From contig JAEZOB010000049.1 of the NCBI GenBank assembly GCA_023414355.1, positions 13,089-77,088 of the forward strand: a DNA stretch of 64,000 bases, read 5' to 3'. Positions 1 through 8,621 of this stretch are shown one piece after another. Position 1 is the first letter of the stretch; every line of letters begins with the position of its first letter. Origin of the DNA: Bacillota bacterium. GTDB taxonomy: Bacteria > Bacillota > Clostridia > Lachnospirales > Lachnospiraceae. The notes below the pieces were generated by a model. That model did no database searches. It saw only the letters and a list, made by a program, of their open reading frames with translations, and had not been told where the DNA came from. The position numbers and the translations under genes are program-made.

Positions 1-711
1 GTCAACAGAACCCACACCGCAATCAAATTTATTATCGCCCAATAAAACGCCGCTTAAGTTTAAGCCACCAACGCCACAGATAAAATCTGCGTCAGTGAAG
101 TTAACATCCCTAAAATTGACAGATCCAACTCCGCCATCCATCTTTACCTTACCGGCGGAAACATTATTCACAGTGATGTTGCCCGCACCTGCAGAAATAT
201 AAAGATAATCCGTACTTAGCTGATCAATATTTACTGTTCCGGCTCCCGATTCTACTTTGACCTCATCCGCATAGAAATTCTCGGGAACATAGATTGTGAT
301 TTTAGAGCTTGGATTATTGATTCCGTTGAGATGAAAGCCAAAGAAGCGAAAATCGGATTCATTATCCGTAACACATAGCTCTCCGTCATTTTTCACTTCA
401 GCTTCAAAACCTTCCAGCACATCCTCAGCCTCTACACGGAAGGTATCTCCGGTCTCAATCCTCAGCTCTCCGGTACTATTATCGATATTCAGGCTTTTAA
501 CCCCATCAAAGTCACCTTCAAAGTCAACTATTTTACCACTATCCTCTGAGGAGTAGCTTCGGGTGAAAGAATGACTTCTTGTTGTAACGCGACCACTGGA
601 AAAGGATACAATACCGAATACCAGATTCACAATGGCTGATATGATCCCGATTGCCAGAATCACCGCCAAGGCAATTGCACAATATTTAATTACTCTTTGT
701 AAGCTGTTCAT
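1..711 (-). CDS. DUF4097-type membrane-anchored beta-helix protein (3' end cut by window edge)
   Basis: The reading frame is open from the ATG at 711 to the window edge, giving 237 residues without a stop. A single hydrophobic segment near residues 8-33 suggests an N-terminal anchor. After it come short repeated beta-strand motifs rich in Gly, Val, Asn and Asp (for example GAGTVNID, GAGNITVNN, GVGSVNF), typical of the DUF4097 parallel beta-helix fold found next to LiaF-like envelope-stress proteins. Its ATG overlaps the TGA of the upstream LiaF-like gene (ATGA), and GGAGGG lies just upstream inside that gene, so the two are probably translationally coupled. The C-terminus is outside the window. 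The molecular role of this family is not settled. Confidence 0.8.
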   Translation of the reverse strand, partial: MNSLQRVIKYCAIALAVILAIGIISAIVNLVFGIVSFSSGRVTTRSHSFTRSYSSEDSGKIVDFEGDFDGVKSLNIDNSTGELRIETGDTFRVEAEDVLEGFEAEVKNDGELCVTDNESDFRFFGFHLNGINNPSSKITIYVPENFYADEVKVESGAGTVNIDQLSTDYLYISAGAGNITVNNVSAGKVKMDGGVGSVNFRDVNFTDADFICGVGGLNLSGVLLGDNKFDCGVGSVD

Positions 712-1412
712 TTAATATCAATCCCTCCAAACATACAGGTGGAATTCAGGTACACCGTAGGTGCAGTAGGGTCAGCAGATTGCATATACTTGTTGCTGAC
801 ACCGCCAAAAACCGGAACATTGTTAATCTTTACCCTGACTCCCTGAGGAAGAATGATATCAATTCCGCCGAAGACTGCTGACGCATTGATTTCACAATCT
901 CCCGTTATCACTGCATCCCGAAGATCAAACACGATAGATCCGAATGCCGCACTCAGATTTGTACGGAAGAATTGCTCTGTAACATGGATATGATTGCTGG
1001 AGAATGTAGCACTGTAATCTGATCTTACAGAACCGTTAAAGCTCTGTCCCTGCGGTCCGTCATTCATATTATAACTTTCATCAAAGTGTATCCTCTTGCG
1101 AAAAGCACTCTGAAACATGATTCGAACACCAATTAAGATCAAAATAGCAGGAATAATCAGCTGCCAGAAATTGAAGTTAATGTCGATCTGATAATTCAGC
1201 AGCAGTAATACACCGATGATAAAGCCTATGGTCGAGCCTGTGCCAAAACCTGACTGTATCATACTGATAAAGCAGGGTACGATAATAAACAGGGTCCACC
1301 ATCCATCAAAGAAAAGATGAAAATCCCAGAGGTCCATAACATTGCCGGCAAAACCTACACCGATCACAATAAAAAATAACCCCCATAAAACATTTGACAA
1401 TTTGTTTCTCAT
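708..1412 (-). CDS. LiaF-like transmembrane protein
   Basis: 234 residues from the ATG at 1412, chosen because GGGAGG sits just upstream; a longer frame from 1466 has no such site. About four membrane segments occupy residues 8-100, followed by a charged linker and a soluble beta-rich C-terminal domain (about 140-234) with repeated AFGSIVFDL and VFGGIDIIL patterns. This matches the LiaF TM domain plus the cell-wall-active antibiotic response C-terminal domain. In Bacillus, LiaF restrains the LiaRS two-component system; no histidine kinase or regulator is visible here, so a sensor role is inferred only from the family. The stop codon overlaps the start of the next gene. Confidence 0.8.
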   Translation of the reverse strand: MRNKLSNVLWGLFFIVIGVGFAGNVMDLWDFHLFFDGWWTLFIIVPCFISMIQSGFGTGSTIGFIIGVLLLLNYQIDINFNFWQLIIPAILILIGVRIMFQSAFRKRIHFDESYNMNDGPQGQSFNGSVRSDYSATFSSNHIHVTEQFFRTNLSAAFGSIVFDLRDAVITGDCEINASAVFGGIDIILPQGVRVKINNVPVFGGVSNKYMQSADPTAPTVYLNSTCMFGGIDIK

Positions 1413-1856
1413 AGATATTCCTCCCACAATTGAATTAATTAAGTGACAACTACGGATAACTGACAAAAGGTCCTGTCACCTTCGGTGACAGGATATCCAT
1501 GCACAAGAAAGTTCTCGGAAAGTTTACTTTCCAGAGACTTTCCTGTGCATGTGATCCGGCTGATCCCTCAGCCGAACCTTTTGTCACATGAACTCATCGC
1601 CTCATAATTCATTTGCCGCATGAACTCATCACCTCATGATTCACTTTTCTCATGAAGCATTTGTTTTATGAAGCTATGCCTCCATGAATTACTTGTCGCG
1701 CTTATCCATAATTATAATCAAGTAAGAAGATCGTTTCTTCCTACTGTTTCCGGATTTATTTGCATCCATCATACTTCATATAACGAGTTACCGCAACAGA
1801 AACCTTCAATCTTTAATCATTTTAATGGTATTTTTAATAACATTTTAATTTCACAC
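1413..1856. other. Intergenic region with multi-hairpin element and short direct repeats
   Basis: No convincing gene. It holds the multi-stem palindromic element at 1461-1586, then two degenerate 32-bp direct repeats (1587-1618 and 1619-1650, both beginning CATGAACTCATC) with a more decayed third copy. The remainder to 1856 is AT-rich spacer between the LiaF-like operon and the end of the beta-helix gene. Confidence 0.6.
1461..1586. repeat. Palindromic element with three internal hairpins
   Basis: Perfect 11-bp terminal inverted repeats TGACAAAAGGT (1461-1471) and ACCTTTTGTCA (1576-1586) enclose three stem-loops: TCCTGTCACC/GGTGACAGGA with a TTC loop (1471-1493), a long stem (about 1499-1550, ATGCACA...TGTGCAT), and CGGCTGA/TCAGCCG (1557-1573). 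The layout, outer stem plus internal hairpins with a tight one beside one end, resembles the 119-bp elements at 31745 and 36878, although the sequence differs. It may be a non-autonomous transposon remnant or a structured RNA in the leader of the LiaF-like operon. Confidence 0.6.
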
Positions 1857-4241
1857 CTATCTGATATAATCTGCCCCATAGTAATACTTCAGAGTGTCTG
1901 AAGTATATACTCCGTAGGTATGATTCACCCGAATCAGGGGCTCTCCGACACGCCTAAGATAATTCTTCAACATCTGGTTGATTTCCTCCGTATTCACCTC
2001 ATTATAGGTGATGGCATATTCACTTCCTGTTCCGGTATTTTTCCAAGGCATCAGCTGGATCGGCCTGGGCACATCAGTAAAGTAATTTCCTGTTATAGTG
2101 GCGTGATGAATGCCGCTTGCGAGGATGGCTCGCTCCGTTCCTTGTCCCATATTTACATTTGTAATACTGTTTCCGGTAATCACAGGATTCTTCCAGTTAA
2201 TGATCCGTATGGCATCCGAGGTAGTATTCTCGATAGTATTATTCAGGATTTTTATATTCTCATGATAGCGTCCCTCAGAATATTTATGTGTACCGATCGC
2301 CCGCTCCAGATTCTGAAAGCTATTCCTCTGAATGATGACATCCAGATCGGGGGTACAGTCATAGCTGGTCCAGGCCGCATGAAAGCCTCCTGTCTTTAGG
2401 TCGGGCGTGTCAATATTGATTGCTTCCTTGATTCCTGATTCGGAAGCTTTATGATCTTCAAAGCTGCAATCCTCAATCATAACCTCCCGGGAGGCATCCA
2501 GTTCAATGAAATGTCCGCCATTCATATTGCGGAAATGAATACCCTTCACAGTAACCTCGGTATTATGTCCGAATCTGATACCGATCGCTCCCTCTGCATA
2601 GTTTAAATCAATTGCTGCATTACCCTCTCCGATAAAATTGATGTCTGTCTCGCCACCATAACCTGAATAAGCCCCTGCGACTGCTGACTTTGATGGAGCT
2701 GCTAATTGGAACATCGTTAAGGAGCTCACCATCTGGGATGTACCGGTTTGCTCTTTCTTTCGGAGAACCACTCCGTCTCTTAGGTAGATTGTAACATGGG
2801 ATGGCACATAAAGAGAATTAGAAATGTCATAGGTTCCCGCGGTCAGAGTCAGGGTTCCCCCACCTGCCTTCTCAAGTTGTTCCAGGTATGAACGGAGAAC
2901 ATAATACATTTTGGTATCTGAGGTGTAAGTACTATAGTTAGTGAACTGATTCTGGAAAGGTTCTGAAGCCGGTGTTAAAGTAAATGCCTTTAGCGTGGCA
3001 TTCACAACCTCCCATTTTTCAGTATTCTTAGTAAATTCCTGATAGATCTTGTTATATCGGATAAAATACTCATCCACATGAAGCAGTGTGTTAGAAAGCA
3101 TCGCTGCCTTATTAATCTCACTGATGCTGTTATAGGTAACGGCATAGCCCGCACCACTGTTTGAATTCCTCCAGGGTAAGATCTGTATGGCACGATCCAC
3201 ATCTTCAAATATATTTTCGGTGATTGTCGGGTTCTTAGCACCGCTGACATAGACTGCCTTCAGGTTATTAACAGTACTACTGATTCCTGTAAAGCGGTTA
3301 CCTTTTACCGTACTATTCTCCCAGTTCAAAATACGAATGCCGCAGGAAACGATATCTTTGATCTCATTATCCGTAACATTGATGTTACTATGATATTTCC
3401 CCTCCGTATATTTGAAGCTTCCAACAGCCCGTTCCAGCCGGGTAAAGCTATTGTTCTCCACTGTAATATTACGGCATATGGTCCGATCTGCCTTGCTCCA
3501 GGAGTAGAGAAAGGTACCGGTTACTTTATCCGGCACCTCTATCGCAATCGCCTCCTTACTTTTCGTGGAGGAAGCCTTGTGATCGGTAAAGCTGTTATCC
3601 CGGATGGTCACCTCTTTGGAAGCACCAATCCTGATAAAGCTCCCGTTATTCATCTTCTGAAAGCTAATTCCGCGGATGATGATGTCCGAATTATGTCCGA
3701 TTACGATACCCGTAGCATTCCTGATATAGTTTAGATCTATCACCGCTGTTCCTTCTCCCTGAATTGCAATTCCCTGTTCCCCCCGATAGCCGGAGGCTGT
3801 TTCCTTTTTACCAGCCTTACCTGGTGCGATCAGTTGAAGCATTACCACATCAGGCACAAGTGCTTTCGTTCCGGTGTCATTGCTCTTCACCAGTTTGGCC
3901 CCGTCCTTCAGAAGAAGGGTTACATTGGAGGGAATACTCAGTGTGTTGGTAATTCTATAGGTTCCTTTGGTAAGGATCAGCTCTCCGCCGCCCTGTCGTT
4001 CCAATCGTTCCAGGTAGGAACGCAGCATATAATACTGTGCAGTCATGGAATTATAGGTTGATAAGGTCCGGTACTTATTCTGATATGGTGCACTACCGGG
4101 TTTGACCGTATAGGCATACAAGGAACTTCGCGCAGCTTCAGCATAGTTCGACCCTGTAGCAAAATTACATAGAAGCAAAAGGAGGAGAAAAAATATTCCA
4201 ACCTCCCTGATCATAATCCATCTTCGTCCTATTCTTTTCAT
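1857..4241 (-). CDS. Secreted right-handed beta-helix protein with tandem internal duplication
   Basis: 794 residues. An N-terminal hydrophobic segment (about residues 10-36, ending AEA-AR) looks like a signal peptide. The mature protein is two homologous halves (about 40-410 and 416-794). Each starts with a P-Y/F-QN segment, then YY-LRSYLE-LE--GGG-L-LT-GTY, a pectate-lyase-superfamily entry motif, followed by right-handed parallel beta-helix repeats rich in N-SF, I-GN and V-DN. The fold suggests polysaccharide binding or cleavage, but the substrate cannot be read and no catalytic residues are assigned. GGAGG lies about 12 bases before the ATG. It is followed by an AT-rich stretch and stands alone. 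Confidence 0.75.
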   Translation of the reverse strand: MKRIGRRWIMIREVGIFFLLLLLLCNFATGSNYAEAARSSLYAYTVKPGSAPYQNKYRTLSTYNSMTAQYYMLRSYLERLERQGGGELILTKGTYRITNTLSIPSNVTLLLKDGAKLVKSNDTGTKALVPDVVMLQLIAPGKAGKKETASGYRGEQGIAIQGEGTAVIDLNYIRNATGIVIGHNSDIIIRGISFQKMNNGSFIRIGASKEVTIRDNSFTDHKASSTKSKEAIAIEVPDKVTGTFLYSWSKADRTICRNITVENNSFTRLERAVGSFKYTEGKYHSNINVTDNEIKDIVSCGIRILNWENSTVKGNRFTGISSTVNNLKAVYVSGAKNPTITENIFEDVDRAIQILPWRNSNSGAGYAVTYNSISEINKAAMLSNTLLHVDEYFIRYNKIYQEFTKNTEKWEVVNATLKAFTLTPASEPFQNQFTNYSTYTSDTKMYYVLRSYLEQLEKAGGGTLTLTAGTYDISNSLYVPSHVTIYLRDGVVLRKKEQTGTSQMVSSLTMFQLAAPSKSAVAGAYSGYGGETDINFIGEGNAAIDLNYAEGAIGIRFGHNTEVTVKGIHFRNMNGGHFIELDASREVMIEDCSFEDHKASESGIKEAINIDTPDLKTGGFHAAWTSYDCTPDLDVIIQRNSFQNLERAIGTHKYSEGRYHENIKILNNTIENTTSDAIRIINWKNPVITGNSITNVNMGQGTERAILASGIHHATITGNYFTDVPRPIQLMPWKNTGTGSEYAITYNEVNTEEINQMLKNYLRRVGEPLIRVNHTYGVYTSDTLKYYYGADYIR

Positions 4242-4360
4242 CCGGTGTACCTCCAGTTCTTATCATGATGTTAAGCTGCTTGTCAAAGAAATCGAATATC
4301 TGATTGTTAAGTTCGATTATAGCATCGCATCTTGTCAAAACAGAGGCAAATTTCCTTGCT

Positions 4361-6076
4361 CTAGATTGGTTGACTGCTTCCCCTTAGCTGATCGAAGACG
4401 TTAAAGATGTCAAGTATCCCATAACCCCAATCCCTGTTGGGATAAATCAGGTTTTCGCTCCGTTTCGCCCCTCGGATCAGAAATTTTTTCGCCTCAACAG
4501 AATCAATCCCTGGATAGTTATTTCTGACGATAGCCCACTCCAGTAGAATCCCGCTGACTCCTGCAGTATGAGCCGCCGACGCTCCCGTACCTGTATAAGT
4601 TGTATAACCCTGACCGAGAGACGGACATTGAATATTGACTCCGGGTGCTGCAAAATCCGGTTTGATTGCGCCACTCCTCGTATAGCCCCGCCCCGCCTGT
4701 TGATAAAGATTATTCCCCGGAGCCGGATTGTACGCTGTTACTGTGATCGGTATCTGTGCATTCCCCGGGGATGTAATCGTTGTATAGTTATCAGGTTGGA
4801 CAAAGTATGTATTATTCCCAATGAATCCATTCATAGGAAGCCAGATATGAAAGGAACCCTCCAAATTGCCTCTGGTATAGACCTGAAAACGCCAGATCCC
4901 GGAAGCCGGGTTCTGAAAACGCATCACGATAACCTGATCTCCTGTCGAGGATTCTATCATCTCATAATCAATATTGATTACTGTCCTGTCGAAGATAAAG
5001 GTGATTACTCTACTGACCTTGAGCCCCTCGGTGATTCTGGGTATGTATTCACCAGAAGGTGATAGTATATCAATGGAGTAGGTATTTGGTGCTTTTCCCC
5101 ACAGCTCCATCGTAAAGCCGCCTTCGTTCTCACCGACATTTAACTCCACTGTAACACTTCCGTCATTTGCCCCAATCGTACTGAAGAAATGCCTGCGTGT
5201 TCCTCCTTCATTCCCTGCGGAGTTCACCGCCACGACCCCCGGAAAATTGCCGGTAATGCCAAGAAACGTAGCCAGAGCTCCTTGACCGTCATGGGAACCC
5301 ATAGAGGAGCCCAGCCCGACACAAAGCGCAATCGGCCGATTCAAGCTTCTGGCTGTATCTACGATAAATTTAGCAGCCCACATGATATCATTTTCCTGAT
5401 ATGCCACAGCATCCGCAGGAATAAAGTAAAAATCCTTCAGATTCTGTTTTGCGGGTTTCAATTTAACTACCACCAGCTCTGCTCTGGGTACAATACCACT
5501 GAAATCATTTGCCTCATCCACCGAGCCCGCGGCAATCCCAGCCAATGCTGTTCCATGTCCATTTTCATCCACACTGGGTACAACCTCCAGAGGGTTATTA
5601 CTCTGTAAGGCTTCATTAATTGTACTACTTAAATACGTCGTCCCATACATGGCATTTGGAGGGTACTGCCCACTCTCTATCGTCTGATCCCAAAGTGCCT
5701 GAATCCTGGTGGTTCCGTCTGCATTACGAAAAGCCGGATGCGTATAATCGATCCCAGTGTCCATGATTCCGATCAGTACTCCTTCACCAAACAGTTGAAA
5801 GACCGGTACCCGTCTGAGTCTGGTGACTCCCGATGCATCCAGGCTTTCCTGGCTGGTCAGTCCGTATAATGCAGGTATGACAGAGTATCCATACTGGGAG
5901 ATAACACGCCCTGTAAGTATGCTTGCAGGCACATACACGACGGCATTGCGATCGTTCATAATATGGATTGAGCCCTGCGGATACAGCTTGAATATCTGCT
6001 GATTCCGACTGTAGTCCACAAGAAAGTCCGCATAATCATTGCTGGTTATCCTCTGTCTGTCTGTTTCTGTCAGCAT
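4361..6076 (-). CDS. Csp-like S8 subtilase with Ser-to-Gly active site (probable pseudoprotease)
   Basis: 571 residues. An N-terminal prodomain-like segment of about 95 residues precedes a subtilisin-type domain with Asp106 (IMDTGID), His174 (ENGHGT) and the oxyanion-hole AGNEG motif. The nucleophile motif reads GTGASAAHTAG: the catalytic Ser is Gly498 (codon GGA at 4585-4583), so peptidase activity is not expected. Architecture and the large insert before the nucleophile motif fit the CspA/B/C group of clostridial subtilases, where pseudoproteases such as CspC, also Ser-to-Gly, take part in spore germination. It follows an intact paralogue by 15 bp and is probably co-transcribed. AGGAGG supports the start. 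The germination role is inference. Confidence 0.85.
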   Translation of the reverse strand: MLTETDRQRITSNDYADFLVDYSRNQQIFKLYPQGSIHIMNDRNAVVYVPASILTGRVISQYGYSVIPALYGLTSQESLDASGVTRLRRVPVFQLFGEGVLIGIMDTGIDYTHPAFRNADGTTRIQALWDQTIESGQYPPNAMYGTTYLSSTINEALQSNNPLEVVPSVDENGHGTALAGIAAGSVDEANDFSGIVPRAELVVVKLKPAKQNLKDFYFIPADAVAYQENDIMWAAKFIVDTARSLNRPIALCVGLGSSMGSHDGQGALATFLGITGNFPGVVAVNSAGNEGGTRRHFFSTIGANDGSVTVELNVGENEGGFTMELWGKAPNTYSIDILSPSGEYIPRITEGLKVSRVITFIFDRTVINIDYEMIESSTGDQVIVMRFQNPASGIWRFQVYTRGNLEGSFHIWLPMNGFIGNNTYFVQPDNYTTITSPGNAQIPITVTAYNPAPGNNLYQQAGRGYTRSGAIKPDFAAPGVNIQCPSLGQGYTTYTGTGASAAHTAGVSGILLEWAIVRNNYPGIDSVEAKKFLIRGAKRSENLIYPNRDWGYGILDIFNVFDQLRGSSQPI

Positions 6077-6091
6077 AGAGAATTCCTCCTA

Positions 6092-7795
6092 TCATGCCTC
6101 ACTTGTCCGCAGAGAATCAAATATATTATATACATCCAATATACCATAGCCCCAATCCCTGTTCGGGTATTGGATATCCAGCTCTCTTCTTGCCCCTCGA
6201 ATAATTAACACCTTTAAATCAAGGGTGTTGATATTCGGCCTGTTACCTCGCACAACTGCCCATTCCAGCAGCATAGCTGTAGCCCCGGCTGTATGCGCTG
6301 CACTCGGACTGGTCCCGGTGACTGCTGCGAAGCCCTGCTGCAACGTTGGAGCAATCATATCAACTCCCGGTGCTGCGATCTCAGGTTTGATATCTCCTGT
6401 TCTTGTATACCCTCTGCTGGCATTTAAGTATAGACTGTCATCCGCAATATTATATGCCGTAGAGGTAATCGGAACCGTCGCGTTACCCGGCGACAATATC
6501 GTAGTATAAGGATCCGATCGAATAAAGTATGTATTATTGGAGATAAAGCCTTCCATTGGAAGCCAGGAATGAAATTGAGTCGCCAGGGTACCTCCGCCAT
6601 ACACATTGATGCGCCATATCCCGGTTGCCGGATTAGAAAATCGTAATAAAATCAGTTGATCGCCGCTCTGAGATTCAATTAGCTGGTAGTCCAATATGAT
6701 TCTTGTCGGTTCAAAAATGAAGGTGATCTCACGTGTCTCATCCAGTCTGGCCGCAATCCTTGGCACGCTTTCACCGGAGGGTGTTTGTATATCAATAGAG
6801 AAGCTGCCGGGTGAGGATCCCCAGATCTCCATCGAGAAGCCGGGTTCCTTTTCACCCACAAACAGTTCAATCGTATCAAAGCCAACTGCGGGATCGATCG
6901 TTCCAAAAAAGTGTCTTCTGGCATTGCCTTCATTCCCACCTGCAACCACAACCCCCACTTCGATATGTTGGGCTAATAAGGACAGATAGCTGCTTAGCGT
7001 TCCTCTTCCGTCATGAGCTCCCTGGGAAGTCCCAAATGCAATACATAAGACAAAGGGACGCCCCAGCTTAACAGCCATACGATTAACATAGTCGACTGCA
7101 AAGAGGATATCATTTTCCTGATAAGCCGGGACTTCCATAGGAATACGGAAAAATTCCCGAATATATTGTTTCGCCTGCTTCAGCTTGACGATGATCAGCT
7201 CTGCGTCGGGAACAACTCCGGCAAATCCGCTCTCCTGTACCTCATTGCCTGCCACAATTCCGGCTACCATGGTTCCGTGGCCTACGTCGTCCGTAGTTGG
7301 GACGATATCCCGTGGATTCGCACTTGCCAAAGCCTGATTAATCTGCTCCCTGGTATATTCTGTTCCAAAATAGGTACCTTCCGGATAATGGTCACTGAAT
7401 ATTGTCTGATCCCAGATCGATACGATCTTCGTCGTATTATCTGCATTTCTAAAAATCGGGTTAGTATAATCAATTCCGGAATCAATGACTGCAATTAATA
7501 CACCCTGTCCACGTAGATTGAAATTCGGGATATTTCGAAGTCGGATAATTCCTGAGGCCTCCAGACTGGCTTCACTGATGAGACCAAACAGCGACGGCAT
7601 CACCGAATAGCCCAAAGTAGATATCGTAGTATCTGAAATCTGGCTGACCGGAACATGAACCACCGCATCGAAAAAATTTATGATATGTATCGAGGCATTT
7701 TGAAAACGGTTTAATAGATTCATATCTCCGCTGTATGTTATTAATAAATCAGCATAATCGTTGCTGACAATTCTTTGCCGCTCCTCCTCTGTCAT
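6092..7795 (-). CDS. Csp-like S8 subtilase with intact catalytic triad
   Basis: 567 residues from the ATG at 7795, selected because AGGAGG lies 7 bases upstream; an upstream ATG at 7894 has no such site. The triad is complete: Asp105 (VIDSGID), His173 (DVGHGT) and Ser496 (GTSPSAAHTAG), with the oxyanion Asn in GGNEGN. There is no signal peptide; the first 95 residues look like a prodomain. It is closely similar along its whole length to the next gene, which lacks the Ser. In Clostridia the active CspB-type protease cleaves pro-SleC during germination; no sleC is seen here, so the assignment is by family only. The two genes probably arose by tandem duplication. Confidence 0.85.
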   Translation of the reverse strand: MTEEERQRIVSNDYADLLITYSGDMNLLNRFQNASIHIINFFDAVVHVPVSQISDTTISTLGYSVMPSLFGLISEASLEASGIIRLRNIPNFNLRGQGVLIAVIDSGIDYTNPIFRNADNTTKIVSIWDQTIFSDHYPEGTYFGTEYTREQINQALASANPRDIVPTTDDVGHGTMVAGIVAGNEVQESGFAGVVPDAELIIVKLKQAKQYIREFFRIPMEVPAYQENDILFAVDYVNRMAVKLGRPFVLCIAFGTSQGAHDGRGTLSSYLSLLAQHIEVGVVVAGGNEGNARRHFFGTIDPAVGFDTIELFVGEKEPGFSMEIWGSSPGSFSIDIQTPSGESVPRIAARLDETREITFIFEPTRIILDYQLIESQSGDQLILLRFSNPATGIWRINVYGGGTLATQFHSWLPMEGFISNNTYFIRSDPYTTILSPGNATVPITSTAYNIADDSLYLNASRGYTRTGDIKPEIAAPGVDMIAPTLQQGFAAVTGTSPSAAHTAGATAMLLEWAVVRGNRPNINTLDLKVLIIRGARRELDIQYPNRDWGYGILDVYNIFDSLRTSEA

Positions 7796-7866
7796 GCGGT
7801 GCCTCCTGATTACCTTCTTTACACTATTATATAAATGATATTTCAAATATATTATTATAGAATAAC

Positions 7867-7931
7867 AAAAAGGAAGTAACTTCAGGGATACCACGGTCTA
7901 TGCGACCGCCGGATCCTTTCGTTACTTCCTT
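7867..7931 (-). terminator. Terminator of infC-rpmI-rplT operon
   Basis: Outer stem GGAAGTAAC (7872-7880) with GTTACTTCC (7921-7929), enclosing a smaller GC-rich hairpin, and a run of T after the stem in the minus direction. It lies just after the rplT stop. Confidence 0.75.
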
Positions 7932-7956
7932 ATTCAAAGCTATTTATTCCTAAGAT

Positions 7957-8313
7957 TTATGCTATCTTGGATTTTGCAACCTCAGTCAGTGCGGTGAAGC
8001 CCTGAGCATCGTTGATTGCCATATCTGCAAGCATTTTTCTGTTGATGTCAACATTAGCTAACTTTAAGCCATGCATTAACTTGCTGTAGGATAAGCCGTT
8101 CATTCTTGCTGCTGCATTAATTCTTGCGATCCATAACTGTCTGAACTGTCTCTTTCTCTCTTTTCTACCTGCGAAAGAAGATGTTAAAGCTCTCATTACA
8201 GACTGTTTTGCTACTCTATACTGTTTGGATCTGGCACCTCTAAAACCCTTCGCCAGCTTTAATACTCTATTATGTCTTTTCTTAGCGTTCATTCCGCCTT
8301 TAACTCTTGCCAT
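7957..8313 (-). CDS. rplT: 50S ribosomal protein L20
   Basis: 118 residues, the usual length for bL20, with the basic N-terminus MARVKGGMNAKKRHNRVLK and the GLSYSKLMHGLK segment. L20 binds 23S rRNA early in assembly of the large subunit and, in Firmicutes, represses its own operon by binding the infC leader. It is the last gene of infC-rpmI-rplT and is followed by a strong terminator. The spacing to rpmI is 25 bp. A good ribosome binding site precedes the ATG. Confidence 0.97.
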   Translation of the reverse strand: MARVKGGMNAKKRHNRVLKLAKGFRGARSKQYRVAKQSVMRALTSSFAGRKERKRQFRQLWIARINAAARMNGLSYSKLMHGLKLANVDINRKMLADMAINDAQGFTALTEVAKSKIA

Positions 8314-8338
8314 GTTCTATTCCTCCTTATCACCAATC

Positions 8339-8536
8339 TTAAAGATATGGTAAGATTTTCTTCATGTTTTTGATATTAGTTGAATCCGTCATAGTTCCTT
8401 TTCTCAGATTCCTCTTTCTTTTTGCGGACTTCTTCGTTAAGATATGGCTCTTATAAGCCTTCATTCTCTTTAATTTTCCGGTTCCTGTTACTTTGAAACG
8501 CTTTGCTGCTGCTCTGCTTGTTTTTAACTTGGGCAT
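8339..8536 (-). CDS. rpmI: 50S ribosomal protein L35
   Basis: 65 residues, very basic, with the family signature MPKLKTSRAAAKRFK and a KSHILTKKS block. bL35 is a small component of the large ribosomal subunit. It is the middle gene of the infC-rpmI-rplT operon, with GGAGG upstream of the ATG. Nothing is unusual about it. Confidence 0.97.
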   Translation of the reverse strand: MPKLKTSRAAAKRFKVTGTGKLKRMKAYKSHILTKKSAKRKRNLRKGTMTDSTNIKNMKKILPYL

Positions 8537-8621
8537 GATATTTCCTCCTTAATAATTAATACAGCCGGAGATGCATCCATTAAATATGCTCCATCCGAAA
8601 GGCTGCTTAAATTTTAGTATT

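Noticed and set aside
4361..7795. Lantibiotic leader peptidase or extracellular protease assignment for the two subtilases
   Set aside because: No signal peptide, no precursor peptide or transporter nearby; the length and prodomain-like N-terminus fit the Csp-like group better.
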